Notes: generated by a model not told the origin, from the letters alone. A DNA stretch of 64,000 nt from Serinibacter salmoneus (GCF_002563925.1 NZ_PDJD01000001.1:3204716-3268715); one strand, 5' to 3'; numbered from the stretch's first letter, positions 45,781 to 55,755 are shown. Translations and numbers: made by a program.

Positions 45781-46581
45781 TCAGGTGCAGGCTCGTGCGG
45801 CAGCGACTGCCTGGTCCCCGTACCAACCGCCGAAGAGCTCAGCGTGCACGAGCAGGGGATGCAGTTGATGCAGGTGCACCCGGTCCTGCCACCCCGGGGC
45901 CAGGGGGGAGACCTCCTGGTACCCGGCGAGCACGTCCTGCAGGTAGGGCAGGCCGAACAGTGCGAGCATCGCCAGGTCCGTCTCGGCGTGGCCACCGTGC
46001 GCGGCCGGGTCGATGAGCACGCACCCGGTCTCGGTCCACATCACGTTCCCCGACCACAGGTCGCCGTGCACTCGTGCCGGGGTGTCGGGCTCGAGGAGTT
46101 GTGGCTGCGGATGGTTCATCGCCCCGTCCACGAGCAGGGCGCAGACTTCCTCCACCGCTCGCGCCCCCTGCGGGCTGACGCTGTCGCGGCCGACGGCGTT
46201 GCGCAGATGCGGCAGCAGACGGTAGGTGGCGTAGAACTCGCCCCAGTGTCGGGGCGCGTCAGGCGCCTCCGGATGGGTCGGCGTGGCCAGGCGCGCGGCA
46301 CCGATCACGCCGTCCCCACGGGTGCCCGGGGGTGCCATCCCCCAGGTGAGGGCACCCGCCGCATGGGTGCGGGCCAGAGCGCGTCCGAACTCGCGGGCAT
46401 GAAGGGGCTGCGGGTGGGCGCGGGTGAGGCGCTCGAGCACCAGACGCGGACCCTCCAGCGCAACCACGGTGACCACCGCGGCTCCGCCGCTGCCCTGGGC
46501 GGCGGCCAGCCAGCGCAGCCCGGCGGCCTCCCGCTCGGCGGCCTCCGGCGGGAGGACCTTGCTCCAGGTGCGTCGCGGCAT
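45781..46581 (-). CDS. Fructosamine-3-kinase-like protein
   Basis: A 266-residue protein of the fructosamine kinase/aminoglycoside phosphotransferase-like fold. The catalytic loop VHGDLWSGNVMW has the Asp and Asn of the kinase family, and LIDPAAHGGHAETDLAML carries the metal-binding Asp and the fructosamine-kinase-typical GH-x-E-x-D segment. It should phosphorylate ketosamines formed by glycation, releasing the protein amine. It lies upstream of the STAND pair in the same direction, about 40 bases away, so may be co-transcribed. Confidence 0.82.
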   Translation of the reverse strand: MPRRTWSKVLPPEAAEREAAGLRWLAAAQGSGGAAVVTVVALEGPRLVLERLTRAHPQPLHAREFGRALARTHAAGALTWGMAPPGTRGDGVIGAARLATPTHPEAPDAPRHWGEFYATYRLLPHLRNAVGRDSVSPQGARAVEEVCALLVDGAMNHPQPQLLEPDTPARVHGDLWSGNVMWTETGCVLIDPAAHGGHAETDLAMLALFGLPYLQDVLAGYQEVSPLAPGWQDRVHLHQLHPLLVHAELFGGWYGDQAVAAARACT

Positions 46582-46857
46582 GGTCGTCCTTGCTGGTCTC
46601 GACGGGCCTGCGCAGGGGCGCCGGCCCGGGTGGGCATGAGTAGGTCTCTCACCAGGTTAGGGATCTGTGGTCTGTTCCGCCTCGCGAACGGCGAGCGCCG
46701 CACCGCCGAGGGGCGGGGTGTGCGTGGTGTGGCACGATTCACCCGCATCCGAGCGAACTGATTTTGCCGCGCCCTTTGACGGGCTGTGAAGCGTTGGTTC
46801 ACGCTTCATCGGCCGGGCACGCGGTCCGGCTCCGTATCGAGCGAGTGGGGGCTCATC

Positions 46858-47556
46858 ATGAGCAACGTCCAGGGTTCAAGCACGCCCGCCAACAAGTCGA
46901 ACAGCAGTGCGATAGTGCGCCGTGGCCTGCTTCGAGGTGCGGTATGGTCGGTGCCTGTGGTCGCCGTCACGAGCGCGGTGGCACCCGCGGCCATGGCTTC
47001 CACCGCGCCGACCCTCTCGGGGAGCTGTGCGACCCCCGGGGCCCAGCAGGGCGACCAGAAGCAGTACCTCGGATGGATCGCGGACGGGTTCCGCGTCACG
47101 GTTGCTGATCCCTCGGGCGTGCCGCAGGCGGGCGTCGCCGTGACGTTCTCGATCACCGGGAGCGACCGTGGCAAGAAGAACATGAGCTTCGTGCGTAACC
47201 CCTGCCTCTCGGCCGCGGCGGCGTGGTCGGCGATGCAAGGCTCCGGGAGCGACTACTCGATCACTCTGGTGACGGACGTCAACGGGACGATCGCCCTGGA
47301 CGGGGGCGCGAACGGCGCGAACACCACGTGTGGTGGGCAGCTCATGGGCTACCACGGCACCTGGGGCTACCTGCGCATCGGGGACGAGGTGAAGCCGGAG
47401 TGGCTGACGCTCATGGCCACCGCGTCGGGCTACGGTACGCAGTCCCTGGCCACCCGGCTCGTCACCCCGACCAGTGGCGGATTCGAGCGGTACTACTGGC
47501 CGGGACTGCTACCGACCACCACCAGCGGCGTCTGCCCGGCCCCGACCGCGGTCTGA
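46858..47556 (+). CDS. Tat-exported protein of unknown function
   Basis: A 232-residue protein. After a 20-residue polar N-terminus, RRGLLRGAVWSVPVVAVTSAVAPAAMAS is a twin-arginine export signal with an Ala-x-Ala cleavage site. The mature part is beta-rich (RVTVADPSGVPQAGVAVTFSITGS, SITLVTDVNGTIALD, LTLMATASGYG) with four cysteines, and resembles a single Ig-like/invasin-type domain. I recognise no enzyme motif. The ATG at 46858 follows a GC-rich leader with a hairpin (TGAAGCG/CGCTTCA, 46787-46808). The moxR gene is 116 bases downstream; two 15-base direct repeats lie in the gap (47564-47593). Confidence 0.6.
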   Translation: MSNVQGSSTPANKSNSSAIVRRGLLRGAVWSVPVVAVTSAVAPAAMASTAPTLSGSCATPGAQQGDQKQYLGWIADGFRVTVADPSGVPQAGVAVTFSITGSDRGKKNMSFVRNPCLSAAAAWSAMQGSGSDYSITLVTDVNGTIALDGGANGANTTCGGQLMGYHGTWGYLRIGDEVKPEWLTLMATASGYGTQSLATRLVTPTSGGFERYYWPGLLPTTTSGVCPAPTAV

Positions 47557-47672
47557 ACGGCGCCACGCCGGCAACGCCCACGCCGGCAACGCCCACGCAC
47601 ACCCTGCGCACGCGAGCCCGCCACCTCTCGATTCCACCGAGTGGCGGGCCCGCGCTGTGACAGACTCGTGGC

Positions 47673-48674
47673 ATGAGGAACACCTCCGGCGTCGAGGGAG
47701 CCACCGGATACCCGCCGCAGGCCGTGCGCGAGGTCGGTGACGCGATCGCGCAGGCCGTGGGCACGGTGTTGGTGGGCAAGGACGAGGTGATCGACCTCGC
47801 GCTGGTCTGCCTGCTCAGCGAGGGGCACCTGCTCATCGAGGACCTCCCCGGCACCGGGAAGACCAGCCTCGCGAAGGCCCTTGCGCGTGCGCTCGGGGTG
47901 GCGACCTCCCGGATCCAGTTCACCCCGGACCTCATGCCGAGCGATGTGACCGGGGTGAGCATCTACAACCGCGCCACCGGCGCGTTCGAGTTCCGCCCCG
48001 GGCCCGTGTTCGCCTCCATCGTGGTGGCGGACGAGATCAACCGGGCCTCACCGAAGACCCAGTCGGCTCTCCTGGAGGCGATGGAGGAGCAGCAGGTCTC
48101 CGTGGACGGTGCCACCCACCCGCTGGCCGAGCCCTTCCTGGTGCTGGCGACCCAGAACCCGGTCGAGATGGAGGGCACCTACCCGCTTCCGGAGGCGCAG
48201 CGTGACCGTTTCCTCGCGCGCACCGCCATCGGCTACCCCGATGCGGCCGCCGAGTCGGCGATGCTGCTGGACCGCGAGGCCAGCGACCCGCTGCGCGACC
48301 TGCGCCCCGTGACCGATGCCGCCACGGTGCGCGAGGTCATCGCCGCCGTCCGCCGCGTCCACCTCGCCCCCCTGGTGCGCGACTACCTGGTCGCGGTGGT
48401 GCGCTCCACCCGGACCGCCCCCGGTGTGCGGCTCGGGGCCTCACCGCGCGCCGCCCTGCACCTCTCCCGCGCCGCGCGTGCCCGCGCGGCGCTGCACGGC
48501 CGCGATCACGTCACCCCGAGCGACGTGGTCGCCCTGGCGGCTCCCGTGCTGGCCCACCGACTGGTGCTGACCCCCGCCGGTCACACCGGGTCGCTCGGTG
48601 CCGGCGCCACCAGCCAGGACGTGATCTCGGAGATCCTCGCGCACGTTGCCATCCCGCGGGGTGCGCCGCGGTGA
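47673..48674 (+). CDS. MoxR-type AAA+ ATPase
   Basis: A 333-residue AAA_3 ATPase. Walker A is in IEDLPGTGKTSLAKALA, Walker B and the following loop are in VVADEINRASPKTQSALLEAMEEQQVSVDG, and ATQNPVEMEGTYPLPEAQRDRFLAR is the family sensor region. MoxR proteins act as chaperones for partners such as DUF58 proteins, and the DUF58 gene follows with overlapping stop and start. Together with the transglutaminase gene they form the common MoxR-DUF58-transglutaminase cassette of actinobacteria. Confidence 0.88.
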   Translation: MRNTSGVEGATGYPPQAVREVGDAIAQAVGTVLVGKDEVIDLALVCLLSEGHLLIEDLPGTGKTSLAKALARALGVATSRIQFTPDLMPSDVTGVSIYNRATGAFEFRPGPVFASIVVADEINRASPKTQSALLEAMEEQQVSVDGATHPLAEPFLVLATQNPVEMEGTYPLPEAQRDRFLARTAIGYPDAAAESAMLLDREASDPLRDLRPVTDAATVREVIAAVRRVHLAPLVRDYLVAVVRSTRTAPGVRLGASPRAALHLSRAARARAALHGRDHVTPSDVVALAAPVLAHRLVLTPAGHTGSLGAGATSQDVISEILAHVAIPRGAPR

Positions 48675-49951
48675 CCACGGCGCCGGCCCCGGTGCGCGAC
48701 CCGGTGCGCGCAGCCGCCACCGCGCCCTCGAGTCAGGCGGCCCGGCGACGGGTGCGGCGCACGTTCACGGCGCGTGGCTGGGTGATGCTCGCCGTCGGGT
48801 GCGGCCTGGCGGCCCTCGGCCTCCTCTTCGACGAACGTGACCTGCTGCTGCCCGCGGTGGTCGCCCTGCTGCTGCCACCGCTGGCGTGGCTCGCCACCTT
48901 CACCTCCCGCCCCTCCTTCGCCGCCGCCTACCGCCTCGAACCCGAGGTGCTCCAGGCGGGGGAGCGTGGGCTGCTGCACCTCGACCTGCGCAACACGGCC
49001 CGACGGCGCAGCGGCACCCTGGACGTGGTGCTGCCCGCGGTTCCCGGGATCACGCGGGCGAGCCGCCACGCGCGCGGATCCCTGGTCCCCGGGCGTGCCG
49101 AGGTGATCACCATCCCCCTTCAGGGCGTGCGGCGCGGACGGTATCCGATCGCCTCACCGCGGCTTCGGGTGCTGGACCCGCTCGGGCTGTGCCAGGCGAA
49201 CGCGGCCCTCGGCGTCACCGCCACCCTCGCCGTCGCGCCCCGACCCGTGGCCCTCACCGGCCTGCCCCGCAGCCTGTCCGGTTCCGCGGAGGCCCGCGGT
49301 GCGCAGCCGGGTGGCGCCAGCGGCGCGCCGCAGGCCACCCTGCGGCCCTACGTCAGCGGCGACGACCCCCGGCTGATCAACTGGCGTGCCTCCGCCCGGC
49401 AGGAGGAGGGGCTGTTGGTGCGCACACCGGAGGCGGTGCAGGCGGACTCCGCCGCGGTGATCCTGGACTGCCGCAGCGGTGGCGAGGGTGAGAGGGCGGC
49501 CCGCAGCGGCGTGGCCGAGGAGGGCCTGGAGCGGTGCGTCACCATGGCCGCCTCGGTGCTCGTCCAACTCCTGGATCGCGGAGTGCTCACCGCGCTGGTG
49601 GACCAGGCCGGCACCGTGCTGGCCACCCCCGAGACCCCCGCCGAGGCCCTGGCAGCGCTGGTGGACCTCACCGGTTCAGCCGCCGCGCCCCTCTCGCCCG
49701 AGGTGCCGGGACGGCCGGACCTGATCATCGCCGTGGCCGCCGTCCACACGGACGCCGACGCCATGGGACTGGCGAACGCCCGCCGGCAGGGCGCCACCTG
49801 CCTCGCCTTCCTGGGCGCGGAGGCGGCCGCCGCCGCGAGTGCTGAGCGCGCACGCGCCGTGCTCGCCTCCCACGGCTGGCACGTGACCGACCTCGGCGCC
49901 GACCCCGCCCTCGATTGGAACGCGGCGCGCCGCCGCGTGCCGGCCCTGTAG
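48671..49951 (+). CDS. DUF58 domain membrane protein
   Basis: A 426-residue protein with two N-terminal membrane helices (about 34-77), a beta-rich region and the DUF58 domain carrying VSGDDPRLINWRASARQEEGLLVRTPE. The C-terminal half is a von Willebrand A-like fold. The GTG start overlaps the moxR stop. From 49,125 to its end the gene also exists as an inverted, error-containing copy at 63,186-64,000. The function is unknown, but its partnership with MoxR is a standing feature of the cassette. Confidence 0.8.
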   Translation: MTTAPAPVRDPVRAAATAPSSQAARRRVRRTFTARGWVMLAVGCGLAALGLLFDERDLLLPAVVALLLPPLAWLATFTSRPSFAAAYRLEPEVLQAGERGLLHLDLRNTARRRSGTLDVVLPAVPGITRASRHARGSLVPGRAEVITIPLQGVRRGRYPIASPRLRVLDPLGLCQANAALGVTATLAVAPRPVALTGLPRSLSGSAEARGAQPGGASGAPQATLRPYVSGDDPRLINWRASARQEEGLLVRTPEAVQADSAAVILDCRSGGEGERAARSGVAEEGLERCVTMAASVLVQLLDRGVLTALVDQAGTVLATPETPAEALAALVDLTGSAAAPLSPEVPGRPDLIIAVAAVHTDADAMGLANARRQGATCLAFLGAEAAAAASAERARAVLASHGWHVTDLGADPALDWNAARRRVPAL

Positions 49952-49960
49952 GCAGTCGGC

Positions 49961-52459
49961 ATGTCCCGGACCGAGATGAGCGAGGCCACGGACTCGGCGC
50001 TGAGCGCCGCGGCCCGCGAGGCCATGCGCGGCGGTGCGCCCGGGGGACCCCGGAGCGCTGATCGGGGGCCGCGCGGCAGCGCCGGCGGCCCCGGCGGCTG
50101 GGGGGAGCGGCGCGGCGCCCGTCTCGCGATCGCCGTGGCGATCCACCTGCTCGCCGCCCTCGCGTTGCTCGCCGCCGCGACCCTCCTGGAACCGGGCCTG
50201 GCGAACACCTCCTGGCTGCCGCCCCTGGTCACCGCCGTCGCGATCATCCTCACCCTGGGGCTGACGGGCGTGATCGCCGCGTCGCTGCGCGGCGGGTCAC
50301 GACCCTCGGGCGGTCGATCACTGGTCTCCCCGGGCGCGTGGCTGGGTCTCGGCCTGGTGCAGGTGGCAGCGCTCCTCGTCGTCGCCGGCCTCACCTCGGG
50401 TATCTGGGACCTGGCCGGGGCGCGCGAGGCGTTCGTGGTGGCGTGGAACCAGATCGTCACCGGCCGTATCCCCGTGGAGCCCTCCCGCGAGCTGACCTGG
50501 CTGCTCGTGCTCGCGATCGGGAGCCTCGCCGTGCTCGCGGACCGGCTCGCCGACCGGGCGCCCGCCCTGATCGCACTGCCGCTGCTGGTCCTGTTCATCG
50601 TGGCCGCCGTGCTCCTGGTCGAGCCGGTGGTGCTCAGCCGGTTCGCGGTGGCTGCCGCCGCGTACATCGCACTGCTCGGGCTCAGCGCCTCGCGGAACGG
50701 CTCCGCCAGACGCGGGGCGGTGGCCGCCGTGGCGGGGGTGGGGGCGCTGGCCATCGGCGCGGCGGTGCTCACGGTCCCGCTCACCCCCGTCGGCACGCAG
50801 GGCCGCTACGACGCCTTCGGCGCCGACACCATCGGCGTCTCACCCTTCACGCAACTCGCGGGCAACCTGCGCAGCGGCGACTCCCAGTTGCTCCTGCAGA
50901 TCGAGGGGCAGGAGACCCCCGACTACGTGCGGGTGGCCGTGCTGGAGGAGTGGGTGGACGATGTCGGCTGGCGCCTGGGCGACCTGGCCGAGGATCCGGC
51001 CCCGGTCATGGACGTGCCCCGTACCGTCACGCCCGGCGACTCCAACGGAGAGGTGACCCTGCTGCGGTTGACCGCGACCGACCACCTCACCCCGCACCTG
51101 CCGGTCCCGGACAGCACGCAGGCCCTGGCGACCGAGGTCGAGGGCTGGGCCCACGACGAGAGCCTGCGGATGTGGCACGCGAGCGACCCCCTCGATCCCG
51201 GGGCCTACCGGCTGGTGGTCACCGGCGAGCGCCCCTCGGCCGCGGCGCTCGCCGCGGACACCACGAGCCCCGACGAGGAGAACACCCGCCTGGATGCGGT
51301 GCACCCGCAGGTGGTGGCGCTCGCCGAACAGGTCACCGCGGGCGCGGAGACCGACTTCGCTCGCGCCCTGGCCCTGCAGCAGTGGTTCACCGATACCGGC
51401 GGATTCACCTACAGCCTGTCCGTGGCCGATGGCTCCACCGGCAACCGCCTGTTGGACTTCCTGGAGCGCAAGGTGGGGTACTGCGAGCAGTACGCCAGCG
51501 CGATGGCGGTGATGCTCCGCAGCCTCGGGATCCCCGCCCGCGTGGTGGTGGGCTACTCCGCCGGGACCACGAACGCCGACGGCGTCACCGAGATCTACTC
51601 CACGAACGCGCACGCGTGGGTCGAGGTCGAGTTCGATGACGCGGGGTGGGTCCGCTTCGACCCGACGCCCGCTGACGGCTCGAACCTGCGGCAACAGGGC
51701 TTCGGGCCCCGGGAGACCGTGCTGGGCCAGGGGCCGGACCTCGGCCCCGGGAGCAACCCGGGGGAAGAGGGCCAGGAGGTACCCGACGTCGAGACCTCGG
51801 CGCCGGAGACCGGCGCACCGGAACCGACCACGGATGCGAGTTCTGCGGCGCCGGACGAGCAGGCGGGGTCCGCAGCGCAGGATGAGCAGCAGGGTCGGGC
51901 GAGCCTGCTGCCGTTGGTCGCCGCCATGCTGGGCGCGGCAATCCTGGCGCTCGCGCCCAATGCCGCGCGCGAGATGGTGCGTCGCCGCCGGCTGGTGCGC
52001 ATGCGGGAGGCTGGGCCGGCCGCCGCCGATGCGCAGGCGTGGGCGGAGATCGAGGCGCTCGCCCTGGACCACGGGCTCGACCTGCCGGTGAACGGTTCCG
52101 TGCCGCAGATCGCCCACGAGGTCGCGACGGCGGCCCTGGCGGACCGGTGGACCCGGGCGAGCCTGGACGCCCTCGTGGAGAGGCTGGAACGCGCCTGGTA
52201 CGCCCCGGCCCCCGCCGGTGGGGCGCACGGGCAGGACGTGCGAGCGGCGGGCCCGGGAGCAGCCCGGGAGCGGGAGGGAGGCGCTCCGGCGGCACCCGAG
52301 CGGTTCGCCGTCCTGCACCAGCACGCCCATGACGGCCCCGCAGGCAGCGAGAACGCCGAGCTCGTGGAGCGGCTGCGGGAGGGCCTGGTCGTGCACGCCC
52401 CGATCCGGCCCGCCGACCGGTGGTTCCCGCGCTCGATCCGGCCGCTCGCCTGGCGGTGA
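49961..52459 (+). CDS. Transglutaminase-like membrane protein (DUF3488/DUF4129 type)
   Basis: An 832-residue membrane protein. Several helices lie in residues 50-270, then an extracytoplasmic region with a transglutaminase-like domain: Cys508 in GYCEQYASAMAVMLRSLGIPARVV, His551 in NAHAWVEVEFDDAGW and Asp567 in RFDPTPADG form the expected triad. A Glu/Pro/Ala/Thr-rich linker, one more helix (about 647-668) and a DUF4129-like cytoplasmic tail with KxRR-type and W-rich ends follow. Such proteins are the third member of MoxR-DUF58 cassettes. The gene is fully open; its mirror copy has many frameshifts. Confidence 0.82.
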   Translation: MSRTEMSEATDSALSAAAREAMRGGAPGGPRSADRGPRGSAGGPGGWGERRGARLAIAVAIHLLAALALLAAATLLEPGLANTSWLPPLVTAVAIILTLGLTGVIAASLRGGSRPSGGRSLVSPGAWLGLGLVQVAALLVVAGLTSGIWDLAGAREAFVVAWNQIVTGRIPVEPSRELTWLLVLAIGSLAVLADRLADRAPALIALPLLVLFIVAAVLLVEPVVLSRFAVAAAAYIALLGLSASRNGSARRGAVAAVAGVGALAIGAAVLTVPLTPVGTQGRYDAFGADTIGVSPFTQLAGNLRSGDSQLLLQIEGQETPDYVRVAVLEEWVDDVGWRLGDLAEDPAPVMDVPRTVTPGDSNGEVTLLRLTATDHLTPHLPVPDSTQALATEVEGWAHDESLRMWHASDPLDPGAYRLVVTGERPSAAALAADTTSPDEENTRLDAVHPQVVALAEQVTAGAETDFARALALQQWFTDTGGFTYSLSVADGSTGNRLLDFLERKVGYCEQYASAMAVMLRSLGIPARVVVGYSAGTTNADGVTEIYSTNAHAWVEVEFDDAGWVRFDPTPADGSNLRQQGFGPRETVLGQGPDLGPGSNPGEEGQEVPDVETSAPETGAPEPTTDASSAAPDEQAGSAAQDEQQGRASLLPLVAAMLGAAILALAPNAAREMVRRRRLVRMREAGPAAADAQAWAEIEALALDHGLDLPVNGSVPQIAHEVATAALADRWTRASLDALVERLERAWYAPAPAGGAHGQDVRAAGPGAAREREGGAPAAPERFAVLHQHAHDGPAGSENAELVERLREGLVVHAPIRPADRWFPRSIRPLAWR

Positions 52460-52471
52460 GCGGCCGGATGC

Positions 52472-53086
52472 TCAGCTCTGCTGCGTCACGGTGTAGGTGA
52501 CGCTGGTTCCCTCGGAATCGGGCGCGTCGGCCGTCATGAGCGACACGGTGTAGCCGTTGCCCTCCATGACGGTCGCGGAGGCGTCCTCGGCCTGCCAACT
52601 GGAGATCTCCTCGAACCCGGCGGAGTCCATCTCGCCGCGCAGCGCCTCGGTGACCGTGACCGGGTCACCCGGCACCAGGTAGGTCAGCGACCAGTTGTCG
52701 CCACTGTCCACGGTGACGCTCGAGGAGAACTGCAACTCGCCGTCGGGCAGCGGGATGTCGCTGGGGAAGTCCTCGGGCACCTCGGTGCCACCACCCCCGG
52801 ACATGATGTTGTTGCCGTCCCCATCGGTGATGGCGAAGGAGTCGTCGTCGGTCTCGATATCGATGTTCTGCTCGTTGCCGTCCTCGTCGGTGACGGTGAG
52901 TGAACCGCCGTCACCGTCGAGGTCGAGGTTGACCTGGCCGCCGTCACCGGTGGGCAGGGAGATGCCGCTGCACGCGCTGAGCGTGAGGGCTGCGGCGAGG
53001 CCCGCGCCGGCGAGGCCGAGGCGGGCGCGCGAGGCGCGATGCGGGTGGGCGATGGAACTACGCCCGGTGGGGTCGTCGGTGTCCAT
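52472..53086 (-). CDS. Small acidic lipoprotein
   Basis: A 204-residue lipoprotein with the lipobox LSAC at about residue 39-42. The mature part begins with a Gly/Asp-rich stretch of calcium-binding-like repeats (DLDGDGGSLTVTDEDGNEQNIDIE, DSFAITDGDGNN) and ends in a small alpha/beta domain (LQFSSSVTVDSGDNWSLTYLVPGD...). The function is unknown. The ATG at 53086 is taken over an upstream non-conserved extension. It converges on the transglutaminase gene. A mirrored copy with one frameshift is at 60,064-60,677. Confidence 0.6.
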   Translation of the reverse strand: MDTDDPTGRSSIAHPHRASRARLGLAGAGLAAALTLSACSGISLPTGDGGQVNLDLDGDGGSLTVTDEDGNEQNIDIETDDDSFAITDGDGNNIMSGGGGTEVPEDFPSDIPLPDGELQFSSSVTVDSGDNWSLTYLVPGDPVTVTEALRGEMDSAGFEEISSWQAEDASATVMEGNGYTVSLMTADAPDSEGTSVTYTVTQQS

Positions 53087-53224
53087 GGCCAACAGGGTGG
53101 GGGATGGTGGCCGAGGCCGCACCTGGAGGGGTGGCAAAGCGGCGTCACGGGCGCGAGACGGCGCGAAACCGCCGGGAGGCCCCGGCCGTCACGGCCATGC
53201 GCGATCACGATTCGGGCTCAGGTC

Positions 53225-53254
53225 TTGACACACCGCTCTGGACTGCGCGAACAT
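53225..53254 (+). promoter_or_regulatory. Predicted promoter of the lacI-family gene
   Basis: TTGACA (53225-53230) is a perfect -35 box; 17-18 bases later CGAACAT (53248-53254) is a weak -10. The palindromic operator begins three bases downstream. Confidence 0.4.
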
Positions 53255-53256
53255 CA

Positions 53257-53272
53257 GGTCAATCGATTGACC
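53257..53272. promoter_or_regulatory. Palindromic LacI-type operator
   Basis: GGTCAATCGATTGACC is a perfect 16-base palindrome with the central CG typical of LacI-family operators. It lies near the predicted transcription start of the LacI-type regulator, so autoregulation of the regulator-transporter unit is likely. The same palindrome appears in the mirrored arm at 59,878-59,893. Confidence 0.7.
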
Positions 53273-53324
53273 CGGCGGACTTGACCGCCTCGGACCATCA
53301 CGACGAAGTGAGGTGGGAGTGGAC

Positions 53325-54452
53325 ATGCGCGCCAAGTTGTCTGACGTCGCCGCGGCGGCGGGGGTCTCCACCTCGACCGTCTCCCTTGTCCTGAACGACC
53401 GCGCTCGCCGAATTCCCGCGGCCACCCGGGAGAAGGTGCGCCGGGCCGCGGCCGAGGTCGGATACTCCCCGAACGCCCTGGCCCGCAGCCTGCGCACGCG
53501 GCGCACCCGGACCGTCGGCCTCCTCTCCGACCGGATCGCTACCACGCCGTACGCAGGTCGGCTGCTCTCTGGCGCCCAGGATGTCGCGCTGAGCAACGAC
53601 CACCTGGTGGTCCTGGTCAACACGGACGGCGATCGGGAGATCGAGGTCGACGCCGTCGCCACCCTGGCCAGCCACCAGGTCGACGCCATGATCTATGCCG
53701 CGATGTGGCACCGGCTCGTCCCTGTTCCCGAAGGCTTGCCGCCGGGCACGGTGTTCCTCGACTGCCGACCCGAGGGCGGTGGCTTTCCCGCCGTGGTCCC
53801 GGACGATGAGCGCGGGGGTCGCGCCGCCACCGAGGTGCTGCTCGCCTCCGGTCACCGACGCATCGCCTATATCGACGCCGACGAGGAGGACCTTCCGATC
53901 GCGTCGGGGCTGCGGTTGGCGGGCTACCGCGCGGCGCTGCTGGAGGCCGGCATCACCCCCGACCCGGCGCTGCACGTGCGGGCGGAGGTGAACGCGGCCG
54001 GTGGCCGATCCGCTCTGGGACGTCTGATAGCGCTCCCGCCGCGGCAGCGCCCCACCGGCATCTTCTGCTTCAACGACCGCATCGCGAGCGGTGTCTACTC
54101 CGCGGCGCACCGTGCGGGACTGGAGATTCCGCGAGACCTGTCCGTCGTCGGATACGACGACCAACAGCTCATCGCGGCCGAACTCGATCCACCCCTGACC
54201 ACCGTTGCCCTGCCTCACGAGGCGATGGGGCGATGGGCCACCGAGGTGGCGCTGGGGATCAGGGAGATCGAGAAGGACGGCGAGATCCACCGGATGGAGT
54301 GTCCGGTGGTGCTTCGCTCATCTGTGGGTCCACCGCTGACCTCCATCACGCCAGCCAGCGATGGACCCACCGCCACACCCAGCGGTCGCACAGGAGCGAC
54401 CACCGAGGCAGTTCCCGGGTGGCAGCCCGGGAGCGAGGAAGGAACACCATGA
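53325..54452 (+). CDS. LacI-family transcriptional regulator
   Basis: A 375-residue regulator. The HTH at residues 4-23 (KLSDVAAAAGVSTSTVSLVL) and hinge helix (SPNALARSLRT) precede a periplasmic-binding-protein-like sensor domain (VGLLSDRIATTPYAG, VVPDDERGGRAATEVLLASGHRRIAYI, GIFCFNDRIASGVYSAAH, VVGYDDQQLI). It probably senses the sugar carried by the downstream ABC system. Its 3' end overlaps the binding-protein start by four bases. The C-terminal 45 residues are low-complexity. ATG 53325 with GGGAG upstream. Confidence 0.85.
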   Translation: MRAKLSDVAAAAGVSTSTVSLVLNDRARRIPAATREKVRRAAAEVGYSPNALARSLRTRRTRTVGLLSDRIATTPYAGRLLSGAQDVALSNDHLVVLVNTDGDREIEVDAVATLASHQVDAMIYAAMWHRLVPVPEGLPPGTVFLDCRPEGGGFPAVVPDDERGGRAATEVLLASGHRRIAYIDADEEDLPIASGLRLAGYRAALLEAGITPDPALHVRAEVNAAGGRSALGRLIALPPRQRPTGIFCFNDRIASGVYSAAHRAGLEIPRDLSVVGYDDQQLIAAELDPPLTTVALPHEAMGRWATEVALGIREIEKDGEIHRMECPVVLRSSVGPPLTSITPASDGPTATPSGRTGATTEAVPGWQPGSEEGTP

Positions 54453-55755
54453 GGAGAAACTCCCTCACCCTGATCGTATCCGGCGCACTCGCCACGACCC
54501 TGGGCCTGACCGCATGCGGTCAAGCCGGTCAAGGCGGATCCGAGGGCGACGAGGCGGCCGGAGGTGACGGTGGAGCCACCACGGTCACCATGTGGACCCA
54601 CTCGGCGGGCAACCCGGCCGAACTCGAGGTCTACGAGCGCATCATCTCTGAGTTCAACGCCTCGCAGGACCAGTACGAGGTGGTGCAGGAGGCGTTCCCG
54701 CAGGGCGCCTACAACGACGCGGTGGTGGCCGCTGCCGCAGCCGGGGACCTGCCGTGCCTCATCGACATGGACGGCCCGATCGTCCCGAACTGGGCGTGGG
54801 CGGGCTACCTCCAGCCCCTGGACCTGCCGACGGAGATCACCGACGCCCTGCTGCCCTCCGCGGTCGGGGAGTACCAGGGCGAGATCTACAGCGCCGGGTA
54901 CTGGGACGCCGCACTGTCCGTCTTTGCCCGCCAGTCCGTGCTGGAGGCCAACGACATCCGGATCCCCACCGTGCAGGATCCTTGGACGATCGAGGAGTTC
55001 ACCTCGGCGCTGGAGACGCTGAAGGCCGCTGGCTATGAGACCCCGCTGGACATCGGGGCCGAGGACACGGGCGAGTGGTGGCCCTACGCCTACTCACCCT
55101 TCCTGCAGAGCGCCGGGGGCGACCTCATCGACCGGGACTCCATGCTCACGGCGGACGGAGCACTGAACTCCGAGGGCTCGGTAGCCGCCATGACCTGGTT
55201 CCAGGAGGCGTTCGAGAACGGACTCACCTCGGCCAACGGCACGATCGGAAACCAGGAATTCAACGACGACGCCGTCGCGCTGAGCTACACCGGCGTATGG
55301 AACGCCATGGACTCCCTCGAGGCCGTGGGTGAGGATCTGCTGATCCTTCCCCGCCCGACTTCGGGAACGGGCCGGCGATCGGTGGCGGCTCCTGGCAGTG
55401 GGGTATCAGCGCCGACTGCCCCGCTGCAGACGGCGCGCGGGCCTACCTGGAGTTCTCCTTCGCCGACGAGTACATCACCGAGTTCGCCGACAACCAGGTG
55501 GTCATCCCCGCAACGGCCACGGCGGCCGAGGCCTCGCAGCTGTTCGGCCCCGACGGTGACCTGCGGCCGTTCGTGGAACTGTCCGAGAACTTCGCGATCG
55601 TTCGTCCGGAGACACCGGCCTATCCCGTGATCTCCTCCTCCTTCGAGAAGGCCGCGAAGGACATCATGAACGGTGCCGACGTCAACGACGCGCTCGACGG
55701 CGCCGTCACGGAGATTGACGCCAACATCTCCTCCAACGACGGGTACGGCTTCTAG
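54449..55755 (+). CDS. Sugar-binding lipoprotein of an ABC transporter (frameshifted by one base)
   Basis: The MalE-like family 1 solute-binding lipoprotein has lipobox LTAC (Cys23) in MRRNSLTLIVSGALATTLGLTACG, then a Gly/Glu linker and the binding domain (TVTMWTHSAGNPAELEVYERII...). Around 55,350 the frame breaks: a run of four Cs (55349-55352) is five in the mirrored copy. With that base restored the protein is 435 residues and ends ...DANISSNDGYGF at 55,755. The mirror arm has its own one-base error elsewhere in the same gene, so a full-length gene can be read from the two combined. GAGGAAGGAAC precedes the ATG. Confidence 0.82.

Noticed and set aside
45740..45826. A longer N-terminus for STAND copy 2
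   Set aside because: It overlaps the fructosamine-kinase-like gene by 46 bases and adds residues not matched in copy 1.
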